Assembly (NCBI GenBank): GCA_036510515.1
Contig: DATCDS010000128.1
Coordinates: 1 to 15,487, forward strand
Length of the DNA: 15,487 nt
Direction: 5' to 3'
Source of the DNA: JALYSX01 sp036510515
GTDB taxonomy: Bacteria > Vulcanimicrobiota > Vulcanimicrobiia > Vulcanimicrobiales > Vulcanimicrobiaceae
The first letter of the stretch is position 1. Each line of letters begins with the position of its first letter. The position numbers and the translations under genes were made by a program. The notes under the pieces are model-generated. The model had not been told where the DNA came from and searched no databases. It was given only the letters and a program-made list of their open reading frames with translations. This document shows, one piece after another, positions 1-6,770 of the stretch.

Positions 1-592
1 CGTAGAAGGCGCCCGCCAGCGCGCGCAGCGACGGCATCGCGAAAAACTCCAGCAGCCCCGCCTCCAGCGATCCTTCGCTCCCGCCCGCCGCGCGATCGTC
101 GGCCGACATCGCCGCCTCGATCAGGCACCGCGCGATCCAGAACGCGCTGCCCTCGTCGCCGAACAGATAGCCCCATCCGCCGACGGTCACCGACGCGCCG
201 CCGTCCGCGCGTCCGTAGACTACCGATCCGGTCCCCGCGATGACGACGATGCCGGGACGGCCGTCGAGCGCGCCGGCGTGCGCGATCGGCGCGTCGTGCA
301 TCAGGTCGATGCAGCGCGCGTCGAGCGCCGGCGCGACGCCGCGCACGCGCCCGTCGTAGCCGCTGATGCCGGCGACGATCTTTTCGAACCGCGCGTCGGC
401 CGGCAACGATGCGTCGGCGAGCGCGGCGCTCAGCGCTCCGTGAAGCGCGTCGCGCAAACGGGTCGAACGCGCATCTTGCCCGACCTCGTCGGCCGGACCG
501 GCCGCGCCGCGTCCGAGCACGTTGCCGCGTTCGTCGCCGATCAGCGCGGTCGTGGCCGTTTGGCCGCCGTCGATTCCCGCGAAGAGTTTCAC
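1..592 (-). CDS. BadF/BadG-type ATPase, N-acetylglucosamine kinase-like (partial, 3' end outside window)
   Basis: Translating the minus strand from the GTG at 592 gives 197 residues open to the window edge, so the C-terminal part is missing. The protein shows the ASKHA sugar-kinase pattern of the BadF/BadG/BcrA/BcrD family. A phosphate-1 loop GIDGGQTATTALIGD lies at residues 6-20, a phosphate-2 region with AGTGSVVYG at 119-127, and the signature GGWGYLFGDEGSAFWIA at 138-154. That last motif is typical of N-acetylglucosamine kinases, and D100 in DAPIAHAGAL is the expected catalytic or sugar-contact region. By family it would phosphorylate GlcNAc or a related amino sugar in the cytoplasm using ATP. 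The start overlaps the stop of the upstream peptidase gene by GTGA, suggesting translational coupling. Homologues can instead be 2-hydroxyacyl-CoA dehydratase activators, but those carry Fe-S cysteines that are not seen here. The exact sugar is inferred. Confidence 0.85.
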   Translation of the reverse strand, partial: MKLFAGIDGGQTATTALIGDERGNVLGRGAAGPADEVGQDARSTRLRDALHGALSAALADASLPADARFEKIVAGISGYDGRVRGVAPALDARCIDLMHDAPIAHAGALDGRPGIVVIAGTGSVVYGRADGGASVTVGGWGYLFGDEGSAFWIARCLIEAAMSADDRAAGGSEGSLEAGLLEFFAMPSLRALAGAFY

Positions 593-900
593 GCCGGCGA
601 CGCATCCAGGCTCGCCAGGGCGTACGCGTCGGCCTCTCGCTCGCGCGCGTCGCGCGACGCGTGCCGCCGGACCTCGCCGATCCGTTCGCGGTGGTGATAG
701 AGTTCGTGTCCGATCGCTCGCGCGACGAAGCGCTCTCGCTCGTCGGGCGCCAGCGCGTCGGCGATCCGCGCGTCGATGCGGATCGTCGGGCCGTACGGAT
801 CGTACTCCGAGCACAGCGCGTCGTCTCCCCAGTCGCCCAAATCCGCGAACTCCACGCCGACGCCATACGCTCGCGCGCGCTCGAGCAGCCGCTGCATCAC
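589..900 (-). CDS. small ImmA/IrrE-like HExxH metallopeptidase
   Basis: This 103-residue protein has a zinc-peptidase motif HELYH at residues 65-69, followed about 20 residues later by EREADAYA (87-94). That matches the HExxH...ExxA arrangement of the ImmA/IrrE (M78, DUF955) family. It is much shorter than typical members: there is no N-terminal helix-turn-helix and no C-terminal sensor domain, so it is essentially the catalytic core. Two starts are possible, GTG at 900 or ATG at 897. The first gives a GTGA overlap with the upstream oxidoreductase stop, the second a TGATG overlap. Its own stop overlaps the kinase start. By family it could cleave a transcriptional repressor or other regulator, but no repressor gene is adjacent and its substrate is unknown. 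Tight packing between two metabolic genes suggests it is co-translated with them. Confidence 0.75.
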   Translation of the reverse strand: MMQRLLERARAYGVGVEFADLGDWGDDALCSEYDPYGPTIRIDARIADALAPDERERFVARAIGHELYHHRERIGEVRRHASRDAREREADAYALASLDASPA

Positions 901-2237
901 CGAAGGTCAACCCCGTCGTCGCTCAGCCGCTCGCGCAACGCCTGCGTGTCGACGTCGCCGACGGCAACGCCGTCGCGCGTGGCCAGCGCCGCGGCGGTTC
1001 CGGCGGCTTGGCCCAGCGTCATGACCGTCGGCGTCAGGCGCGTCGACGCCAACGCTTCGTGCGTGGTCGAGATGCATCGCCCGGCGACGAGCATACGTTC
1101 GCGATTGATCGGAACCAGACAGCGATAGGGGATCTCGTAAAACGCGCCCGCTTCCAGACGATGGGTCGTCGTGCCGCTGCCCGACGGATGGTGAATGTCG
1201 ATCGGATAGGCGCTGCGCGCGATCGCGTCGTCGAACGTGCGCCCTTGCAGAACGTCGTCGCGCGTGAGCGTGTAACGCCCGACGATGCGGCGCGATTCAC
1301 GAATGCCGACCTGCGTCGCGGTGGCCGCGATGCGCGAGTTCTCGAATCCCGGCACGCGTTCGCGAAAGAACGCCAGCAGTTCGGTCACCTGTTTACGCGA
1401 CTGCACCTCGGCGCGCGTGAGATCGTCGGGATCCAGCGGATCGATATCCGTGACGCGCGTCATGTTGACGGTCACCTCGTCGGGATAGGGCGAGGCAAAG
1501 AACGACACGAGTTCGCGCGGGATGTGGACCGCGCCGTCGGCTTGCGCCTGCTGCCATAACTCGTAGAGCCCGGCGACGGCCGTGAGCGCGGGCGCCGTAC
1601 GTTCGCTGGTCGCCAGCGAACTGCGCAGCTGATCGGGATGCATGCGCACGTAGGCGGCCAGCTTGGTCAAGTCGACGTGGCTGAGACGAAACATCAAACT
1701 GGCCGGCTGCACGCGTCCGCGCTCGTCGCCTTGTTGGGTGGGAACGCCCGCGGAGAACGCCACGTAGGCGTCGGCCGTGGAGTCGATCACGGTGCGGCCG
1801 CCGTATTCGCGTATTCCGCCGACCGTGGCAAAGCGCGCTCCGACCACGTCGTCGCCGTCGCAGATCGCATCGAGGACCCACGAATGCAGCAGCAGACGAA
1901 CGCCGGCCTCTTCCATCATTTCAAAGAGCAGCGCTTTGTGCAGCTCGGGATCGAAGGGCGTGATCGTCGGCACGTAGTCCGAGGAATCGTGAAGGTGGCC
2001 GGGCGACCCGCCGCGGCGCATCAGACGCTCGACGATCTCTTGGGCGATGCCGCCGACGATCCGGCGCTCCCCGGAATGAAACGTCATCCACGGGCCGACC
2101 ATCGACGCGGTCGCCGTGCCTCCTAAGAAACCATAGCGCTCGACCAGCATCGTGCGCGCGCCGTGGCGAGCGGCCGCCAGCGCGGCGGCGCAGCCCGCGT
2201 TGCCGCCCCCGACCACCAGGACGTCGAACTCTTGCAT
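897..2237 (-). CDS. FAD-dependent oxidoreductase (PF12831-type)
   Basis: This is a 446-residue flavoprotein. The N-terminus (residues 5-40) is a Rossmann dinucleotide-binding fold with GGGNAG at 10-15 and an acidic end of the second strand in LVERYGFLGG (31-40). Later landmarks are VIDSTADAYVAFSAG (150-164), the AYPIDIHHPSG segment, and near the C-terminus LVAGRCISTTHEALASTR followed by LGQAAGTAAALA. These are all hallmarks of the FAD-dependent oxidoreductase family often found beside carbohydrate genes. I chose ATG 2237 because a GAAGG ribosome-binding site lies 9 bases upstream and the Rossmann strand begins right after it; a longer frame reaching 2285 would add 16 residues before the fold. 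It is first in a minus-strand operon with the peptidase and the kinase. The substrate is unknown; oxidation of a sugar or sugar-derived alcohol is plausible from context. No signal peptide is seen, so it should be cytoplasmic. Confidence 0.88.
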   Translation of the reverse strand: MQEFDVLVVGGGNAGCAAALAAARHGARTMLVERYGFLGGTATASMVGPWMTFHSGERRIVGGIAQEIVERLMRRGGSPGHLHDSSDYVPTITPFDPELHKALLFEMMEEAGVRLLLHSWVLDAICDGDDVVGARFATVGGIREYGGRTVIDSTADAYVAFSAGVPTQQGDERGRVQPASLMFRLSHVDLTKLAAYVRMHPDQLRSSLATSERTAPALTAVAGLYELWQQAQADGAVHIPRELVSFFASPYPDEVTVNMTRVTDIDPLDPDDLTRAEVQSRKQVTELLAFFRERVPGFENSRIAATATQVGIRESRRIVGRYTLTRDDVLQGRTFDDAIARSAYPIDIHHPSGSGTTTHRLEAGAFYEIPYRCLVPINRERMLVAGRCISTTHEALASTRLTPTVMTLGQAAGTAAALATRDGVAVGDVDTQALRERLSDDGVDLR

Positions 2238-2295
2238 CGTGTTTGGCCTTCGGCAAGCGGCAGGGCAATCCCACGGCGCGAGCAAGCATCAAGCG
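2238..2295. promoter_or_regulatory. divergent intergenic region, presumed promoters for both directions
   Basis: These 58 bases separate the start of the minus-strand oxidoreductase operon from the plus-strand DUF4870 gene, so promoters for both should lie here or slightly inside the genes. I see the GAAGG ribosome-binding site but no convincing -35/-10 pair or operator palindrome. Confidence 0.35.
2247..2251 (-). promoter_or_regulatory. ribosome-binding site for the FAD oxidoreductase
   Basis: The minus strand reads GAAGG here, 9 bases before the ATG at 2237. It decides in favour of that start over the upstream in-frame ATG at 2285, which lies close to the divergent gene. Confidence 0.6.
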
Positions 2296-2721
2296 ATGGA
2301 GACGACGCCCTTGACGCGCTTCGATCGGGACTGGGCGATGTACGCACACCTGGCCGGGTTGCTAGCGCTGACCAACTTTCCGTTTGTCAACATCATCGCC
2401 GTGCTGGCCGTCTATCTGAAAGTCCGCAACAACGAGTCCGCGTTCGCGCTCTCCCACGCGCGGGCGGCACTCAACTTCCAACTGACCTTCGCGATCTTCT
2501 CGTTTGCGTTCTTTCCGGTCTTGTTCTACTGCTGGATTTCGATGTTCACATTGGGGAACGTCACCACGCCGCCGGTGGCCCTCCTAACCACGCTGGCGAT
2601 CACCTTGCTGGCCGGGCTAGCCGCAGGGGTCTTCTACGTCGCCTGCTGCATCCTCGGAGCGATTGCGGCCTCGAACGGGCGGCCCTACAACTACCCGATC
2701 GCGGTCCCGTTCGTTCACTAA
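2296..2721 (+). CDS. DUF4870 (Tic20-like) membrane protein
   Basis: This 141-residue protein has three to four hydrophobic segments, at about residues 15-40, 62-86, 94-113 and 112-125. Family marks are the early HLAGLLALTNFPFVNIIAVL stretch, SHARAALNFQLTF at 53-65 (the conserved H-AR-ALNFQ motif), and the closing ILGAIAASNGRPYNYPI at 119-135. DUF4870 proteins are small inner-membrane proteins of uncertain function, distantly related to the Tic20/HOTT family. ATG 2296 is the first start that stays clear of the divergent gene; ATG 2338 is possible but would cut into the first conserved segment. No strong ribosome-binding site is visible. It is followed 59 bases later by the amino acid permease, so the two may be co-transcribed. 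Confidence 0.85.
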   Translation: METTPLTRFDRDWAMYAHLAGLLALTNFPFVNIIAVLAVYLKVRNNESAFALSHARAALNFQLTFAIFSFAFFPVLFYCWISMFTLGNVTTPPVALLTTLAITLLAGLAAGVFYVACCILGAIAASNGRPYNYPIAVPFVH

Positions 2722-2780
2722 TTGCGACTTTTGGCGCCGAAGAACCAGGGAGCCGCTCGTCGAGGGTGTATTTCCCGCCC

Positions 2781-4274
2781 ATGATCATGCAGCGTATCAA
2801 GCCGCTCGATTCCATCTTGGCCGAAGCGGGCGACGTACAGCACGGGCTCAAGCGCACCCTGAACAAGTGGTCCCTGACGGCCATGGGGATCGGCGCCATC
2901 ATCGGCACGGGCATCTTCGTCCTCACGGGCGTGGCTTCGGCTACCCGTGCCGGCCCGGCCCTCATCCTCTCGTTCGTTGTGGCCGGCGTCGTCAGCGCGT
3001 TCGCCGCGCTCTGCTATGCAGAAGTGGCCAGCAAAGTTCCGATCTCGGGCAGCGCATATACGTACGCCTACGCGACGGTCGGCGAATTTCTCGCCTGGGT
3101 CATCGGGTGGGATTTGATCCTTGAATACGCGCTCGGAGCCGCAACCGTTAGCGTTGGATGGTCCGGGTACTTTCACAGCGTGATTCAAACGGCGTTCGGC
3201 TACTCTATCCCGCAGACGTGGATGCACAACCACTGGGATCCGACTCCCGGCATCATGAATCTACCGGCCGCAGCGGCGATCTTGGTGATGACCGCCCTGC
3301 TAGCAAAGGGGACGCGAGAATCCGGCGCGGTCAACAATGTGATCGTTGCGATTAAGATCTGCGTCGTCCTGTTCTTCATCGTGATCGGCCTGGATCACAT
3401 GCACGCGATCAACTATCATCTGCCGGCGGGGCCAGGCACCGGGCTGGGCGGTTTCATGCCGTTCGGCTGGGCGGGTGTGTTCGGCGGGGCGTCGTTTATC
3501 TTTTTCGCGTACATCGGCTTCGACGCGGTTTCTACCAGCGCCGAGGAGTGCAAGGATCCCAAGCGCGACCTGCCCTTCGGCATCCTGATGAGCTTGGCGA
3601 TCTGCACCGTCCTGTACATTATCGTGGTCGCCATTCTCAATGCGATGGTACCGTTCAACTCACTCAACGTCGCTAATCCGGTGGCCTACGCGGTGATTCA
3701 GAACGGCCTACCGTGGGCCGGACTGATCATATCGCTAGGAGCGCTCGCCGGCTTAACCACGGTTCTGTTGGTGATGATGTTTGGCCAAAGCCGGATAATC
3801 TTCGCGATGGCTCGCGACGGTCTTATGCCAAAACCATTTGCACGAGTCCACAAGACCTGGCGGACGCCGGTCTTTTCGACGGTCTTCTTCGGCATATTTA
3901 TCGCGATCTTGGCGGCTTTTACGCCAATCGACACGCTTGCGTCGCTTACGAACATGGGGACCTTGGCGGCGTTCGTTCTGGTATCGATAGCGGTGCCGAT
4001 TCTCCGCAAGAAAAATCCCCATCTAATCAGCGGATTCGCGGTTCCGCTTGGGCCCTACGCCATCCCGATCCTTTCCGCAATCACGGCGCTGGGGCTGATC
4101 TACTCGCTGCGCTTCGGCAGTCCAGCGGTTTGGGGGATTCCGCTGCCCTGGCTCGGCTTTGTGGTGTGGCTGATCGTCGGCTTGATTCTCTACTTCGCTT
4201 ACGGGCGACGCATGAGCACGGTCGCGCGTGACGAGCTTGCCGCGCTAGCCGTAACCCAACCGCCGATCAACTAG
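2781..4274 (+). CDS. APC-family cationic amino acid transporter (CAT/YfnA-like)
   Basis: This is a 497-residue inner-membrane permease with about 12 to 14 membrane helices. Residues 36-50 carry GIGAIIGTGIFVLTG, the broken first helix that binds the amino acid alpha-amino and carboxyl groups in APC transporters. Residues 240-268 contain FFAYIGFDAVSTSAEE followed by CKDPKRDLPFG, the conserved helix 6 and loop of the CAT subfamily. The N-terminus begins with a short cytoplasmic stretch rich in K and R before helix 1, as in bacterial CAT proteins. The start is ATG 2781 or ATG 2787. GAGGG sits about 14 bases upstream of the first, which is rather far. The expected role is proton-coupled uptake or exchange of amino acids. 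The stop codon shares the palindrome CTAG with the stop of the opposing gene. Some codons are less GC-biased than in the surrounding genes. Confidence 0.92.
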   Translation: MIMQRIKPLDSILAEAGDVQHGLKRTLNKWSLTAMGIGAIIGTGIFVLTGVASATRAGPALILSFVVAGVVSAFAALCYAEVASKVPISGSAYTYAYATVGEFLAWVIGWDLILEYALGAATVSVGWSGYFHSVIQTAFGYSIPQTWMHNHWDPTPGIMNLPAAAAILVMTALLAKGTRESGAVNNVIVAIKICVVLFFIVIGLDHMHAINYHLPAGPGTGLGGFMPFGWAGVFGGASFIFFAYIGFDAVSTSAEECKDPKRDLPFGILMSLAICTVLYIIVVAILNAMVPFNSLNVANPVAYAVIQNGLPWAGLIISLGALAGLTTVLLVMMFGQSRIIFAMARDGLMPKPFARVHKTWRTPVFSTVFFGIFIAILAAFTPIDTLASLTNMGTLAAFVLVSIAVPILRKKNPHLISGFAVPLGPYAIPILSAITALGLIYSLRFGSPAVWGIPLPWLGFVVWLIVGLILYFAYGRRMSTVARDELAALAVTQPPIN

Positions 4275-4630
4275 CGCACGATGGCGGCCAGGATTTCAGC
4301 GACGACGGCGCTGGGATCCTGGCCGACATCGAGTTCGACGACGAGCTTCTTGTAGAACTCATGTCGTATCTCGATGTCAATGCAATTCGCGCCGGTGCCG
4401 AAATCGCAGAACGCCATGCCGTCCCCCGTGAGGAACGTGCCGGCGACCTTGACGCCGGGCAAACTCGTGCCGGCGATCTTCCAAAAATAATGCCAGCCGT
4501 TTTCGGTAACCGCTCGAGCGCCCGTGACGTGTTCGAGCGGAATGTGGAACGATCCGTGGATCGACCAAAACTTGTCGGCCGGGGAGAACAGAACGGACAG
4601 CGTGCCGTTCTCGATCGTAATCGTCGCCAT
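4271..4630 (-). CDS. small beta-rich conserved hypothetical protein, PH-like
   Basis: This 119-residue soluble protein has no signal peptide and no membrane segment. It begins with alternating hydrophobic residues (MATITIENGTLSVLFSP), then IPLEHVTGARAV, followed by an aromatic GWHYFWKIAGTSLPG and VAGTFLTGDGMAFCDF, and ends in a helix (DPSAVVAEILAAIVR). This order of strands ending in one helix resembles bacterial PH-like domains, and small proteins of this type are common as hypothetical genes in actinobacteria and relatives. I do not know its function. A perfect AGGAGG lies 4 bases before the ATG, stronger than any other site in the cluster, so it may be made in larger amounts than its neighbours. 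It is the last gene of the minus-strand cluster, 30 bases after the HyuA-like gene, and its TAG stop overlaps the permease stop. Confidence 0.75.
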   Translation of the reverse strand: MATITIENGTLSVLFSPADKFWSIHGSFHIPLEHVTGARAVTENGWHYFWKIAGTSLPGVKVAGTFLTGDGMAFCDFGTGANCIDIEIRHEFYKKLVVELDVGQDPSAVVAEILAAIVR

Positions 4631-4634
4631 ATGG

Positions 4635-4640
4635 CCTCCT
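4635..4640 (-). promoter_or_regulatory. perfect Shine-Dalgarno AGGAGG before the PH-like gene
   Basis: The minus strand reads AGGAGG, then CCAT, then the ATG at 4630. The core is perfect although the 4-base spacing is short. It fixes the start of the gene. Confidence 0.7.
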
Positions 4641-4660
4641 ATTAGAGCGAGCGTTCGAGG

Positions 4661-6766
4661 TTACGCGGGCTTTGAAACCGTCAGGAGCACCAGCGGTGCG
4701 GACGGGGCGCGGCCTTGGAGTTCTTCGCGCGCCAATGCCAACGCCTGTTCGGCCGATGCAAGGCCGCTGAAATCCGCCATGCGCGCGCCGTGCAAGAGAT
4801 AAATATCCGGCATCGCGCGCCCGACGTCGCCAAACGCCGTCGCCGCCTCGATCGCCGCCTGCAGATCGGCGTCGCTGCGGCCGGCGACCGTCTGCGTCAC
4901 CGTCGCGTCGCGCAAGCCCAGTCGCACGACGCCGCGATCGTCGACGACGCGGACGTCGCGCCCGCTGCGGTAGACCGCCAGCGCGCCGGTGTCGCAGACG
5001 CGCTCGACGCCATCGACGGAAGCGCCCAGCGAACGCGCCGCGGCGGCACGAGATTCGGATTCCGGGCGAACGCCGTGCGCGGCGGCTTCGACCAGCGCGG
5101 TCGTACCCGAAGCGATCGCGCGGACGCGATTGCGTTGGGTATCGATTTCGATGGAGACTTCGACGCGCTCGGGTGCCGCGCCGGCGGCGATGACGCGATC
5201 GGCGGCCTCGCGCCGAATGCTGGCGATGTCGTCGGCGGACGGGTTGACGACGGTGCGCTCGACCACGTCGCGCACCAGCGCCAGCGCCACGCCGATCGGC
5301 GAGATCACCTCGGCGTCGCGGGCGATGCGAAACGATAATCCGGAACGCTTTGCGGCGTACGGCACCAGCGCGGCCGCGCCGCCGCCTCCGCCGACGACGA
5401 CCAGCATAGCGCGCTCTAAGCCGTAGTCGACCACGAGCGCGTCGATGCACGCGCGCACTTTGTCCGAGGCAAGGTCGAGCAGTTGGGTCGCCAGCGCCTC
5501 GGCCGCAACCCCAAGGTGCGCGCCGAGAATCGAGAACGCGCGCGAGACCGATTCGCGGTTGCCGCGCGAGAACGCGCCCTCAGGAACGTATCCTAACAGG
5601 TTGCTCGCGCAGGTCGGCGTCAGCGCGACGCGCGTGCCGTCGCGCGCGACGAGCACCGCGTAGTCGTGAGGGTCGCGCGGTTCGGGCGCGATGAACTCGA
5701 CACGCGCGCCCTCGAGCAGCGCCGGCTCGACGAACGATGCGTACGCACAACCCGCGATGTGCGCCGACCTCGGGCCGACGTCGACGATGCGGTTGCCGGC
5801 GACGCGAATCATCGAACCGCCGGCGATCGGCAGGGTGCGCACGTCGATGGTTCGCAGCATCGTTCGAAAGCCGCCGACGCGAGCCGGGCGCATCTGGGGC
5901 ATCCCGGCAACGATCGCCGAGCAATCGCTCGACGTGCCGCCGACCTCGATGAAGATGCCGTCGGTGACGTTCTCGTAGAGCAGCGCGCCCGCGACGCCCG
6001 CGGCCGGTCCCGACAGCATCGTGAGGATCGGGCGGCGCTCCACCTCGCGTACGTCCATCACGCCGCCGTCCGACCGCATGATCATCAGCGGCGCGGAGAT
6101 CGCCGCATCGGCCACGGCTTTGGCGGTCATGCGCGCGGTTCGCACCATCGTCGGTAGGATGGCGGCGTTGAGCGCCGCCGTTCGCGTGCGCGCCCGCAAG
6201 CCGTAGGTTGCCGAGACGTCGTGCCCGCTGGTCGCGAATAGGCCGCGCTCCTGCGCGTAGTCGACTACCTCGCTCTCGGCTTGCGGGCGATCGACCCCGA
6301 ACGCGCGCGTCGCGGCTACCACGCGCACGCCCGCCGCTTGCAACGCGTCGACCGCGGCGCGAACGTTAGCGCGATCGCCGACGCGCGCGTAGACGGTCTG
6401 CGGCGCGAACGACGTTCCCGCCGCCAAGGAAAATGGCGCGACGCGCATCTGCCCGCGCGCCAACCACGGCGCCGCGTCGAGCAGCCCGACGATGCCAACG
6501 TCCGCAACGTCGCCCTCGAGCAGCGCGTTGGTGGCCTGCGTGGTGGAATGGGCGATAAACGCGACGTCGCTTGCGGCGACCGTCGATCTCGCCAGCAGCT
6601 CACCGATGCCCGCCACGATTCCCGCCGCCACGCCTTGCGCCGCCTTGTGCGTCGTCGGCGTCTTCACGCGCGCCACCAACTCCCGCGTCGCCGCATCGAT
6701 CGCCACCACGTCCGTAAACGTGCCCCCCACATCGATCCCCAACCGCAGTTTACGCACGGGTGTCAT
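4661..6766 (-). CDS. HyuA-type hydantoinase/5-oxoprolinase family protein
   Basis: This 701-residue ASKHA-fold protein shows GIDVGGTFTDVV at residues 10-21 (first phosphate loop), HSTTQATNALLEG at 73-85, RSDGGVM at 231-237, LSGPAAGVAGAL at 251-262 and EVGGTSSDCS at 274-283 (second phosphate region). A glycine-rich VVVGGGGGAAALVPY follows at 457-470. These identify the hydantoinase A/oxoprolinase family, which uses ATP to open lactam rings such as 5-oxoproline, hydantoins or acetone-derived adducts. The usual HyuB partner is not in the window. The second phosphate motif has E274 where D is more usual. About 200 residues after the ASKHA core (from about 500) are not explained by the motifs I recognise. 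It starts 4 bases after the M20 dipeptidase stop, so the two are almost certainly co-translated, suggesting a role in peptide or pyroglutamyl turnover. The substrate is unproven. Confidence 0.85.
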   Translation of the reverse strand: MTPVRKLRLGIDVGGTFTDVVAIDAATRELVARVKTPTTHKAAQGVAAGIVAGIGELLARSTVAASDVAFIAHSTTQATNALLEGDVADVGIVGLLDAAPWLARGQMRVAPFSLAAGTSFAPQTVYARVGDRANVRAAVDALQAAGVRVVAATRAFGVDRPQAESEVVDYAQERGLFATSGHDVSATYGLRARTRTAALNAAILPTMVRTARMTAKAVADAAISAPLMIMRSDGGVMDVREVERRPILTMLSGPAAGVAGALLYENVTDGIFIEVGGTSSDCSAIVAGMPQMRPARVGGFRTMLRTIDVRTLPIAGGSMIRVAGNRIVDVGPRSAHIAGCAYASFVEPALLEGARVEFIAPEPRDPHDYAVLVARDGTRVALTPTCASNLLGYVPEGAFSRGNRESVSRAFSILGAHLGVAAEALATQLLDLASDKVRACIDALVVDYGLERAMLVVVGGGGGAAALVPYAAKRSGLSFRIARDAEVISPIGVALALVRDVVERTVVNPSADDIASIRREAADRVIAAGAAPERVEVSIEIDTQRNRVRAIASGTTALVEAAAHGVRPESESRAAAARSLGASVDGVERVCDTGALAVYRSGRDVRVVDDRGVVRLGLRDATVTQTVAGRSDADLQAAIEAATAFGDVGRAMPDIYLLHGARMADFSGLASAEQALALAREELQGRAPSAPLVLLTVSKPA

Positions 6767-6770
6767 GCCA

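Noticed and set aside
589..900. Toxin-antitoxin or prophage interpretation of the IrrE-like peptidase
   Set aside because: No HTH partner, integrase or phage gene nearby; both flanks are overlapping metabolic genes.
2163..2780. Upstream extension of the permease frame
   Set aside because: It would overlap the DUF4870 gene completely and translates to Arg/Pro-rich sequence; permease homologues begin near the ATG at 2781.
4377..5450. Minus-strand open frame of 357 residues overlapping the HyuA-like and PH-like genes
   Set aside because: Strongly Arg-rich shadow frame with no motif; the two real genes cover the same bases in other frames.
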